A model generated the notes under the pieces. It did not search any database, was not told where the DNA came from, and was given only the letters and a program-made list of their open reading frames with translations. From contig MU404067.1 of NCBI GenBank assembly GCA_022695795.1, positions 186,001 through 250,000 of the forward strand: a stretch of 64,000 nt of DNA, read 5' to 3'. Positions 34,940-46,617 of the stretch are shown here, in pieces. Every line of letters starts with the position of its first letter. Positions within the stretch are counted from its first letter, which is position 1. Source of the stretch: Biscogniauxia marginata. Taxonomy: Eukaryota > Ascomycota > Sordariomycetes > Xylariales > Xylariaceae. The translations under genes were made by a program, and so were the position numbers.

Positions 34940-37900
34940 GGTTAGGATAAAGTGTATTAGTCCAAAGTAAGTCTAGTAGGGGGGCGAAGCCTATATATAC
35001 GAGACCATACATACACAGGACCGGATACAGGGGCTCTGCCCCATATTTCAACATAATTACGGCTGTCTCTTATACAATGAGGTTCTTGCTACGATCATTC
35101 TAGGGGGTTTCAAGTTTTGATCTAGAAGCCATTAATAGGGTCTGAACCTTTGCTTGGTTAGGTTCTGGGTAGCCCAAACGTCGCTTAGCTGACATGATGA
35201 TATAGCAAACTATACCGCTAATGGTGGAAGATTACTATTATTCTCTCCCATTTAGTATGACCACTCCTCGCTTGATCCTCACAATTTGTGTGTGCCAACA
35301 GTTAATTAATACACGCCCGAAGTCAAAGATTATATTGATATTATAAGATAAAGTTTATATCATGGCGCATCATATATTCTGATAACGGTTGCGTGCTGGC
35401 AGTTCATGGCTTATTCGAGGTGCCAATAACTTGAAAGGTGCAAGAGAAATGAGTTTTAATTGAACGGTAGCACACACAAAGTATTGAGCGAACGATTGAA
35501 TTCCAGCAACATAGAAAACACATAGATCGTATCACCATCTTGAACACCTTATAAGCACTCAATCTTTTAGCTACCCCAGGACGTCGGTATTATAGCCCCT
35601 ATTACAACTTACACCTGTATAGGAGGTAAGTAATTATTAATAAGTATCAATTCCCTATTCAGTAACAGCAACAAAGTTACTTTGAGCAAATAGAGGAATT
35701 GAAGCACGGTTCTATTGGAATTCATCGCTATATGTTGGACATATGAATTATGATTCATACTCTTCGTTTCTTTCAATCCAAAACCCGACTCCATGGAGAT
35801 GTAGATCAAGGAACTAATTAGACCCGCACAGTCCACTCATAGGTCTAGACCCAGACCTCAATTACTAGGTAATGCCAATCTATCGATCCCGTTTCCCGAC
35901 GGGAGAAGATCTCAGATAGGCTAGCTTAAGGATCTAGAGACATGGACTACCGCAAGGCCCTAATGAATTTTCGGCATTTTCTATGATTGGTTCGCTGAAA
36001 TACGGTCTCTATAAAACTTCTAATATATTGGAATTCATGTTATAGATACTATATCTCCAATTTTTCAGCTACACAAGACAATCTACTCTTTTATTCCTTG
36101 TCTGGTGTAGATCATGGCACTTGCTTCATCGCGCCCGCCTAGTCTAACGACGAATATCACGAGGGCGCTACGTCACGCTTCTCTAGAGACGTCGGTGGCC
36201 CGCGATGGGGATTCTGAAAAAAACAAATTAAGGTTCTAGGCTCTCCTGATGATGAGTATTTAGACTGGGTAGTTAGATCATAGGGCTAAATCATGGTTAA
36301 CCTGCTCGACAGAGTTCCGTTATCTTCTCCTAGGTTAGATGAACGAGTCTCGGACCCGAGAGAGCAATCGATCTTGACGGTAGCCATTCGGATGTCGTGT
36401 GCCGTGGACTAACGCCATCGCCACGCGTGCTCTGGCTGCCTCTACACATGCCCATATGATTGGGAGAATAAAAATATAATCAATGGTATTCCCCCTTTTA
36501 GTAGTCTTTCTCGCAACATCTAGTCAAAAACTAACAGGTGCAGACGAGGCAAGATGGACCTACGAATCTTCAGAATGTAGAGATATCACGATCTGTAAGG
36601 GAGACAAGATGGGCCTTAGTGCCATTATTGTAGGTGTAAATATCTTCCCTCCTTCACAAATCGCAACATCTCGACGATCATGACGCTACTGTATAAGCTA
36701 GTACCAACCTCGGGATCTGCCTGTATCATGATCAGAAGATATTCACCCTGTTATCATATGTAGTGGCATCGCCGAGCACTATCGATTCGCTCTTAACCCT
36801 TAGCACTGCAAGGGACATTGGAGGGACCACGGACTCGCCTTGTCTTTATGGCGCGCCAAGACATGGCGAGATATTCAGCCGCGGTGATGACAGGCAGCTA
36901 CATGCACACATGCAAACATACACAGGCACACAGCTCAAGGAGGGAGTCGACATAGATACGAGAAAGCGCTCTTCTCTTGATCTTTGAATTTTCAGCTGGA
37001 CCAGAGTGTGCAACGGCCGCTCCGGATTGGGATGAAAGCGATTGGAAACTACGGCGTGACCTCCTGGAAGTCTATCTGATCTAGCTCTTCATGCACCCTT
37101 CAGCCTCTCCATCTAGACCTTAGTCCATTAAGAAGCACTACAGAAACAGAAAGCGCAGCAAAGACGCCGAAAAGACCAAGCTGAATCTCCTCCAACAGCA
37201 ACAACACGAAGTGAGAAGTTACACGTGCTCTACGTAAACCGGCGCCTATCATCCATTCCCTCCTCCGCCTTGCTTGGGTTCGGATGTCGGATAGGAGAGT
37301 TAATTAGTCTTAGTCACTGCGAAGAAGGGCCAAGCAAGCTGAGACAAACGACTTCACCAGATGAGAACGAGCGGTGGCGTGTTGGAGAGAAGAAGGGATC
37401 GCGTGCTGAACAGACGATATGCGCGATATCTATCAGCAATACCTACGCGAAAAAAGCTACCCAAGCTACCCAAGCCACCTAGCTTGCCTGCCGTACTTAA
37501 TATCTCTTAAGCTATCCATCCGGCTGGGCAGCATAACTAACTAGGTTAGGGGTTCCTTTTAGGAATAGAACCGAGAAATATGTTTGTAAATTACGAATGA
37601 GAGTCAAAATATGATTGTGCCCTGCCTTGGTGTTCTCGGAGTATGTGATGGGATTTTTTTTTCCTTCCCTCTTTTCGCGTTTGTAGGCATTTGGGCGTTA
37701 TACCTAGTGCCTGGGCGTTCGAAGTCGTCATTCGCATAGTCGATGTCGTGATCTTGGCGCACGCACAGGATTGGACCATTGTGGAGTTGAGTAGGACTTA
37801 TAGTTAGACTCAAGATGCTTAGACTCCCACCCCCCCACGTGCGGACGGCCTTATTATTCAAGTAGTTAAGAACATACAAATATACACTCTGTAATTAGCT

Positions 37901-38669
37901 CAGGAAGTTTCTCTGGGCTGCATATTCTTCCTTACCTAGTTTCTTGTCTGGTCCCATCAACCCGGGCACCCTGGCTAACTTGTCTGCATCGTGGGGGAAG
38001 GGTTCTCTCAAGGAGGCGTCAAAAGAGCTCTAATTGATGCTCCCCGTCACATGTTTTCCTCTACCCAGGATGTTTGCCTGATTCTGTACAGGAGGTACTT
38101 TAACTGCTCACCCACCATCTCCTCCCCCCGAGGAGATATACAGATGTGGAGACTGTCGCCTCCCAAGACGGTGGTTACGCCCGAATGCGATCCAGGGCGC
38201 CGGGGCCCGGAGGCCTGGACGCGCATGCCGTTAGAGTACACCCAACCTAGCTGACTAGCTAGCCGTTGCGTCTTGTTCTGGATTTTTTCCTTTCCTTTTT
38301 GTATCTCCATTACCCGCGCCAAGTTGGGATATCCCGATGATCCTCTCTCTACCATGGACGTAGGAGGTGAGGTAAAGTCTCGGCGCATTCGATATGTGCC
38401 ACCGGCGGCTTGGCTACCGAGCCCAGCCCGTTGTTTCGATTGAGGCAAATGAGCATATATAACGTGATCGTAATTCCTTCTATAATGATCGCTACAATCC
38501 CAGGCGGTTGGTCTTTTTACAGCCTTCTATTCCTCGATTCTCCTTGTTCGTCAAGGACGCCTAGAGAGCGACTCCTAATCGCAGGTCCTCTCTCATCGCT
38601 CTTGGTAGACAAACAGATAGACTAGCATTCTAAAGAGAGATAGTCTCCAGTCTTACTGGCACACAAGCC
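34940..38669. other. Gene-free interval upstream of the sulfate permease
   Basis: About 3.7 kb with no supported gene. AT-rich to about 36100, then mixed. Short frames (36483-36683, 37225-37482, 38047-38448) lack domain features. The 200 bases before 38670 are the probable permease promoter; I looked for the sulfur-regulator consensus ATGRYRYCAT and did not find a clear match. Confidence 0.45.
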
Positions 38670-41250
38670 ATGACGAACAGCAAGATCGGCCACGGCCTCG
38701 CGAAGGCCGTCGGCATCGACCCGGACTACCGAACTCGCGCCGAGCCGGTGGAGGTGCTCCAGTCCGCAGCCAGAGCTTCCCTGAAGCCATTATCGGCGGA
38801 TGAGTACTACGAGACGGAGCCGACAGTCGCGGAGTACCTGTCGTCTCACATGCCGACGTGGGGCGGCTTCTGGCGGTACCTGCGCAGCTTATTGCCATTC
38901 CTAGACTGGATTTTCCACTACAATTTAGTATGGCTGACGGGGGATATTATCGCGGGTGTGACGGTCGGTTTCGTTGTGATACCGCAAGGAATGGCATATG
39001 CTCTATTAGCAGGCCTACCGGCCGAATACGGACTCTACACGAGTTTCGTGGGCTTCATCCTATACTTCGCGTTCGCGACGTCTAAGGATATCACCATTGG
39101 CACGGTAGCCGTCATGTCAACTCTCGTTGGGCGCATCGTCTCACGTGTGATGGCCGAGCATCCCGAGTTCGCCGCCCCAGACATTGCGCGGGCGCTATCC
39201 GTTATTACAGGAGTCGTGCTGCTGTTTATCGGACTTATACGCCTCGGTTGGATCGTCGAGTTCATCCCGCTCGTGGCGATCACCTCTTTCATGACGGGCG
39301 CGGCCATTAACATCGCAGCGGGCCAGGTGCCCAAGCTGCTGGGCATCTCCAAGGTCAACACCCGTGAGGCCACGTACCTAGTCATTATCAACACGCTGAA
39401 GGGTCTACCGCGCGCCAAAATTGACGCCGCCATGGGTTTGACGGCCCTGTTCCTGCTGTACCTTCTCCGTTGGTTCTGCAGCTTCATGGCAAACCGGCAG
39501 CCAAACCACAAGAAACTCTGGTTCTTCATCGGCACGCTGCGTCTCGCCTTTGTCATCCTGCTCTACACGCTGATCAGCTGGCTCGCGAACCGGGGTATCA
39601 CCGACGCGAAGGAGGCTAAGTTTGAGATCCTGGGCACTGTCCCAAGCGGTATGTTTCACCCCTCCCTTCAATCCCGAGAGAATAATAATTTGTATCAAAT
39701 CCCGGCTCACGGGCTGACATCATATTTCCCCTCATAGGTTTCCGTGTTCACGGCGCGCCACTAATAAACACCTCGATCATCTCGGCTATCTCATCGGACC
39801 TTCCCACCACTATCATCGTAGCTATCATCGAGCACATCGCCATATCCAAGTCGTTTGGGAGGGTAAACAACTATCGGATCGACCCGTCCCAAGAGCTACT
39901 CGCTATTGGCTTCACTAACGTCTTCGGCCCGTTCCTTGGCGCATACCCGGCTACCGGTTCATTCTCGCGCACGGCCATCAAGTCTAAGGCCGGCGTGCGC
40001 ACGCCGCTCGCCGGCATCTGGACCGCCGTCATGGTCATCCTGGCTCTGTACGCGCTGACCAAGGTCTTCTTCTACATACCGATGAGCAGCCTGTCGGGGC
40101 TTATCATCCACGCCGTCGGCGACCTCATCACGGCGCCCGACGTCGTGTACCGGTTCTGGAATATCTCGCCGCTCGAGGTGGTGCTCTTCTTCGCGGGCGT
40201 CATCATCATGGTGTTCACTGACATCGAGACGGGCATCTACTTCAGCGTTTGCGCGTCGGCGGCGCTCCTGCTCGTGCGCATCGCCAAGGCGCGGGGCAGC
40301 TTCGTAGGTGGCGTAGATGTTTATCGCGCTGGCGGCAGCAAGGATGACGCGGACGCGGACGGCTCACTCTCTCGGCGGGCGGCGTTCCTCCCGCTCGATT
40401 ACAGCGATGGCTCGAACCCGGCCGTCGACGTCCGCTCACCGTACCCGGGCGTTTTCATCTACCGCTTCAACGAGGGCCTGAACTACACCAACGTGGGCCA
40501 CTACATGGACGACCTAGTCGCGCACATCCAGCAGAACACGCGGCGTACCACACTCGACCACTTCGAGAAAATTGGGGTAAGAATAACTTCTGGTTTTGTT
40601 TTTAATTTTCCCTTTTCGGACTCTTCCCGCTAACTCTCCATCTCTAGGACCGACCGTGGAACGACCCCGGTCCCCGCCGGCGCGCGAAAATCGACGTCGC
40701 GGACTCACGCCCGACACTGCGCGCCATCATCCTGGACCTCTCATCGGTGAACAACGTGGACGTGACGTCGGTGCAGGGGCTCATCGACACACGGACGCAG
40801 CTGGACCACCACACAGCGCCCGACGCGGCCGAGTGGCACTTCGCGTGCGCGCACAACCGCTGGACGCGACGCGCCCTCGCCTCTGCCGGCTTCGGCTTCC
40901 CGAGCCCCCGGAACCTGGCCGAGCTTGAGGACGGTAGTCGGTGGAAGCCCATCTTCGGCGTCGCACCTGAGAAGAGCGGCGATAGCGGCCCTGGCGGCCC
41001 TACGACGAAGACGGCGACGGAGGAGATCAAGGTTAAGGATGTCGAGGCTGGGCTGGATGACGTGGATAGGATCTCGTCCTCGTCAGGGACCGAGGGTGCT
41101 CCGAGGGCGAAAGATTCCGAGATTCCGAGCCGGCTTGCTGCGGTTCGGGGCGTCAACCGGCCGTTTTTTCACATCGATGTTGCGGCAGCAGTCGAAAACG
41201 TGGTGGCGAATTTAGAGGGTAGAATTAGTCGAGAGAAAGCCCAAGGATAG
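38670..41250 (+). CDS. SulP-family sulfate permease with STAS domain
   Basis: Three exons (38670-39648, 39738-40576, 40648-41250) with introns of 89 and 71 bases encode 806 residues. After a cytoplasmic N-terminus of about 85 residues comes the SulP membrane domain: DIIAGVTVGFVVIPQGMAYA with LAGLPAEYGLYTSFVG is the diagnostic SulP signature, and exon 2 contains INTSIISAISSDLPTTIIVA and AYPATGSFSRTAIKSKAGVR. About 10-14 hydrophobic segments are visible. The C-terminal STAS domain holds LRAIILDLSSVNNVDVTSVQ, followed by a long acidic and Ser/Gly-rich insertion and a closing FFHIDVAAAV strand. Family knowledge: fungal relatives (SUL1/SUL2, sB, CYS-14) import sulfate across the plasma membrane in proton symport and are induced by sulfur limitation. 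Substrate sulfate is inferred; the family also carries molybdate and other anions. Confidence 0.93.
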
Positions 41251-44109
41251 ATACACGGTTAATCTTACGCTTCGGAGACCCCCTTTCCTAAGTTATAAAT
41301 AGATCCGTTCCTTCGGGAAGACTAGGGGGTTATGAATTAATAATGTTTTATGCGTCCTAACAGTTATGGCTGAAGATAATATATTGCAGCTTACGGATTT
41401 GCCTACAAAATTGAGGATGTATCGTGACACTGACGATTTTAAGATGAAAGGCATTCTGCCTTAATTGCCCATAGTACACAAGGTTGGAGTAAGTAGCCTC
41501 AGTTTCTTGTGTTGTTCGTGGAAGAGACATAACCACGATGAACACTCCATTCTGTACTTCTTCCAATCTTTCTTCCAACCTGCAGGACAGTACTCTGCAT
41601 CCTTGCATTTCGAAAAACCTCAGCATCGCCTTGCCTTACTTGCCCTTGGTCGCCTTGCAGTTGCAACATTTATCCGTTTGGAGGTTCTCTAGCTCTCCTC
41701 ATCCCTCTAACCGCTGGGCACCGAGAACGTCACCGAGCACGTCGGGCTGATCGCCATGCGCACCAGGCACTTAGACGCCTGGTCCTAATCCGGTATGTTC
41801 ATGAACTGGACCGGAAAATTACCGCTGCTGCATGAGCACATCAATTTCTCACCGGGCCTCTCACTGAGAGGGACCGTAGCGCTTGTCTTCTTATACTCGC
41901 AATAGGGCCCCATGACTCCATGCACTAGCAAACGCTGGCAGTACTATCTTCCAAAGAACAACTTCGTAGGATTAGGAGGAAATCTCCAATGTCATCGGAA
42001 TCGATAAGCTTGTGCATGAGAGGAAGCACCACGGTGCCCGCCGCAATTGAACCTGCAACGCCGTCAATCCGAATCGCCGAGATGAATACTATGATCTGAT
42101 TTCCCCCCTTGGGATGGCTTAACGTGAAGAGTCCTGTACTTCCTCCCTGAAGCCCCGAGGGAAGCATGAACATGGGTAATAAAAATTGACTTCTTGAAAT
42201 TCGGTCTGAAGGACGCAGGAATACCTTCATCGGATTCACAAGGCGGCGCTCTTGGACGGAGAATTGATGGGAGACTGATGTAACAAGCTATTGACTGGCC
42301 TTTTCATCGGCGTCGCCCACACTCTAGGGAGACAATGGATCAAAATTAATATGAATGCCATTATGTATGATGGGCAGAGATTACTCATCGACTGCGATGG
42401 GGTATAAGGTTGGAGCGAGCCGTGCAAAAGCCGTAGCGGGATGAAATCCTAGGGTAGGGTTGGTGCGGCAATGAATACACACATTCCTACAGGGCATCTC
42501 GGTAAACAATGGGCTCGATGCGGGCGATGAATGCACTGGGAATGTGCCACGCTTCCAGAAATGGATGCATAATTGATTGATCGCCTCTCTGGAGGCTACT
42601 GAAACGGGAGTAGCAGATCGGAGGGCGGTAACTATGGTCGCAGAGTTGGCACCCTCATTCACACCTTTGCGAAAGTCTTGCGCACGCTTCAAGTGGTCTG
42701 AGAACTGAGCTTGGGTAGATGACTCGCAATCTGGCTTAGCATAACTGGACTAAAACTCCTTTACAAGATCAAGAGAGCCGCTATCACAGAATCTGAGTAC
42801 TGACTCATATGTACCACGGTTCCGACTATGAATACTGTCGGGCAGTCTTGGAGCTTTGCTTCTTGGTTCTACGCGATTCTTGACTCCTCGCCAATATAGA
42901 TGTGGAATTAGAGATCCTATGCATCATCAGCACCGACCCCGTCGACCGGGAGCGTAAAAAGGATAACATTTCGCACTAAGGGGGGTGAGCACACCAAACA
43001 TGGACTGCGAAGTGCGGAAGCTCACCAAGCATACATCGCTCGATCTCGAAGCACGTAATACCAAGGCCTTGTGCTGCTACGAGATGTCGGCCGGACAAGT
43101 TCACTGGTTTGGTCTAGACTCGTGGAGCAAAGGAATCTCCGTAAACCTCAAAGTTTAGAATAAGAGGCTATTTACCAAGAAATAGAACGAAAATAGAAGT
43201 ATATCGTTGTGAAGTATTAGCGTCTTAGTGGTATCAGCAAAGAACGACAGATGAATAGTCTAAAGGCCACAAGTGAAGGAGCCCCTAAAACTGGATCGTT
43301 GATAAAAGCAGTTGATAGACAGCTGACAAGTTGTCAATTCTGGTACTAACAATTAGGTAGGTATGTACTGCATACAAAGGTACATGTGGATAGGTAGGTC
43401 TATAGCACAGGCAGTGTATAATTTCTATAACATGGCTTACAAACTTCAAGAAATTCAAAATCAGTCTCAATCTTGAAATGAACGCAAAAAAGGTGGCGAC
43501 GACAATCCAGATCATATTTTTTTCATCCTATAGAGCAGAAAGCAAAAGGCGTTCCAGCGCTAAATATTCGCGCGTTCGACACGTTTCAACGCCGATGAAT
43601 AACAACCCAAGCTCCCCTTTCCCAACTCCCCCCAATACCGTACACAAAACCCGGTCATCCCCCACCAAACCCCACTCCCTCCCCTTTCCGAAGTCCAGTT
43701 AACAACTTCCAAGTTGAAATCGTAGTCAAATGAACGCATCGCGAGAACTGTTCACAAGCAACAGTAAAATTTTTTTTGTCGTGTCCTTCTTTGGTTTTTT
43801 TTTTTTATATCGTACATCCGTTTCAGCATGACCCATTAAGAGTTTGATTTCCGGAGGAGGGAAGTATAAGAGGAAAAAAGAAAAAGAAAACTCCATCTCA
43901 CGCCGGGCTCGAAACGTCGGAAGGGAGTTAGTTCATGTGAGTAATTACGCCCCGGCGTGAGCCTCGTCGAAGTTCTCCCAACCGAAGTCATTATTTCCGC
44001 GCCATCCCTCTAAGTAATGGAAAATAAAAAAACATCAACACCCGGAACGATGGCAAAGCCGAGGCCTGGCGAGAGGAACAGGAATATTAAGAAGCAGTTG
44101 CACTCGATT
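41251..44109. other. Intergenic region with possible decayed coding remnants
   Basis: About 2.9 kb between convergent genes. At 41710-41830 (+) a frame reads GTENVTEHVGLIAMRTRHLD followed by AW and then a stop, and at 41925-42692 (-) several short frames look protein-like (for example KLIDSDDIGDFLLIL and TLGFHPATAFARLAP) but are broken by stops and frame changes. I cannot name a family, so these remain possible gene relics. GTAGGTATGTAC motifs lie near 43360. A C-rich tract at 43610-43690 and a T run at 43790 are also present. Confidence 0.35.
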
Positions 44110-46617
44110 TCAACCGCTGCCGAAGAGGAAGTCGTCGCTGCTAGTAAACATGTTGACGTCCGAGAAGGGCTCGTCGAACTTGTTGTCCGAGCCGAGCATC
44201 AGCAGGCTCGAATCGCTGTTCGTGAACTGGAGCAGGATGTCGTCGTCGTTCTCCTCCAGCCCGGCCAGGCTCGGGATATTCGAGGTTTCGCTGGCGCTGC
44301 TGATCATGGCCTCGACGCCACCGCTGCCGCTCGAGCTCGGCTCCGGGTCGAAGAAGCGGGCGCACGAGGGCGGGGACGAGGACTGCGACAGCTCCGGCGG
44401 CTCGTTGTAGTGGCTGGCGATGCTCTTGGCGGGCGAGGCCGGGTGGGACGACAACGCGTCGGCGGCGTCGGGATGCAGCGACATGTGCGACAGCTGCGAG
44501 ACGTACGAGTGCACGCTGCGGGCGTCGGGCGACGGGGCGCCCATGGACGACAGGTCGGCGGCGAGGGACGGCATGGGCGCCGACGACGAGGCCAGGCCGT
44601 GGAGGCTGCTCGGGTTCATGGTCGTGCCGCCCATCGACACGTCCATGATGTCGTCGAGCATGTCAAACTCGTTGCCGTCGACGCCCTCCGAGGGCGAGTT
44701 GGCGGCGGAGCTGTCCGAGTAGCCCGACTGCGACGACGCCGACGAGGTCGACTTGCCGTTCTTCTTGCGCGTGCGCGTCGACTTCTCCTTGCGCTCGTCC
44801 ATGTCCGGCCGGTGCTTGCGCGGCCGCCCCCGCTTCACCACCTTCCGGACCACGCCGTCGAACGCGCCTATGCACATGCCGCGCTGCTTGTGCCGCGTGA
44901 GCGCGTCGTGCCGGGCGAAGCTGTTGCCGCACTCGCACGGGTACGGCTTGATGCCGGTGTGGATCTTCGCGTGGCGCTTGAGGTCGTGCTGGCGGACGAA
45001 ACATTTCTGGCACGTTGGACACATGTACTGCCTGTCGTTCAGATGGGTCTGCACGTGAGATTTGATGTTCTCTTTACGACCGAACTTCTTGTTACAGTCC
45101 TCGAAAGTGCAGACCCACTTATTGTCTCGCGGGTCCGGTCCTTGGATGTACTGCTGGATGTCATCGAGGGTGATGCCGGTGGTCGTCTTTGTCTTCTCGA
45201 TATCGATGCTAGCAATGCTCGCGGCGCTCGCGATGCTGGCGACCGATTCGTTTCGACGATGTTGGTGTTGGGAAGAACTACGGTGCGATGCTCTCTCCGC
45301 CTTCTCAGTGGAAGGGGATCCTTCGCTGGTGACCGACTCTGGTCCATCACTAGGTAGCCTATGGTCGGGCTTGTAGTCGAAAGGACCCCTAAACTCAACG
45401 AAGTTGGGGGTCGCGGGCGACGTGTGGTGAGAAAAGTTGGACGTCGCGCTCATTGGATGTGAGGGGCCTGGAAGACCATCAAAGGTCGTTTCAATTCGCA
45501 GACCCTCGTTATTCACGTTACCCATGTTCATGAAGTCGGATGAAGCAACCGATGATGGTGGGTCATATGCCCCAGATGCAGGCATCGTATTCGCCCTGTG
45601 GGGAGTGGGCATCATGGCCTGAGCTTCGGCAGCTTGCCGCATCTCATCGAAAGTCGTCTGGGGTCGACGGTTTGCCGTTGATTTTGTCGGCTTAACGGTT
45701 TCCTCAGTCGACTCATCGTAGCCTTCAGTGAATCGCTGCGGACGCTGGCTGTGCTTTATGGTTCTATTATGTGGAGTGTCTATAGGAGTGAGTGGAAAGT
45801 AGTCTTGTCACATGTTAGTTACTCGTCCACTGTGAGTTTTTTCTTCTTCTAGGAATCAACTCTCACCTGTCGCGTTTTGTCGTGTGGGTGTAAGTGGTCT
45901 CTGCGGTTCTTGAACGCCCATATTCTCAAATTTACTAACTCTGTCCATGATTCCATTACTAATTCTTCGAGAGCTTCTCCGAGAGCTCGAGGTTTCGCCC
46001 TCGGAAATCCAGCCCGTGGTACCGGCAGGGCTATCCTGAAAACTCATGAAGTTGGGCGTGGACAGAGCACTGGGAGAGAAGAGATCGAAGCCCGAAGACG
46101 TTGTCATATTACTGGAGAAGCTCTCCTGGTTCTTTTTTACCATGGCATCCATGGCTCCATTGTACATGTCATAGTTAATATGCACGTTTTGGGAGGCCGG
46201 CAGGCCATCAAAACATTGTGCCTCAAAGTTAGGCATCTGGGGTGTGCCAAGGGGAGACACGAGGTAGTTCTCGTCGTTTGCCAAGTTCGCGTACGCGTGC
46301 TGAGGGCCCGGGCGTGCTATGCGTTGCTGCTGCGCTTCTCGCAGCACATGCTGTGGTGTGTTTGCTAATCCTGTATTGTTAGTAGGGGTACTTACCATGT
46401 TAAACTCCTGCCGTATTGCGTGTTGCCGAGTATCCAGGCTCATGCCTCTCCGGTGGGATACTCGGTGTCGTGGGTGTGGTTGCTGAAATTGTTGCTGGTG
46501 GTGCTGGGGCAGGTTGTTGGCGATCTTTGTCGTGTCGAAGGCCGTCGGTGTCGAATTCTGGCGTCGGTGTTGCCGTTGGCGGGCTTCAAGACCGCTTGTG
46601 GACGGATTGGACAGCAT
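44110..46617 (-). CDS. C2H2 zinc-finger transcription factor, Swi5/Ace2-like
   Basis: Two exons (46617-45867 and 45779-44110, intron 87 bases) encode 806 residues. The N-terminal 470 residues are polar, Gln/Ser/Pro/Asn-rich and probably disordered activation sequence. Three tandem zinc fingers lie at about 472-553: two C2H2 fingers (WVCTFEDCNKKFGRKENIKS, then YMCPTCQKCFVRQHDLKRHA) and a third atypical finger (PCECGNSFARHDALTRHKQR then GMC) ending with Cys, the arrangement of yeast Swi5/Ace2. A basic AT-hook-like RGRPRKHRP follows at about 567-575. The C-terminus is acidic and Ser-rich. Family knowledge: yeast relatives drive M/G1 gene expression, including genes for septum degradation and cell separation; nuclear entry is phosphorylation-controlled. 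The role in this fungus is inferred only. Confidence 0.9.

Noticed and set aside
37890..37990. tRNA A-box-like TTAGCTCAGG
   Set aside because: No B box of the GTTCGAATC type follows at tRNA distance and no cloverleaf can be drawn.
44017..45357. 446-codon plus-strand open frame
   Set aside because: It lies entirely antisense to the zinc-finger gene, whose minus-strand frame has clear fingers. The plus frame is rich in Arg, Val, Ala and Gly, as expected from the complement of GC-rich codons.
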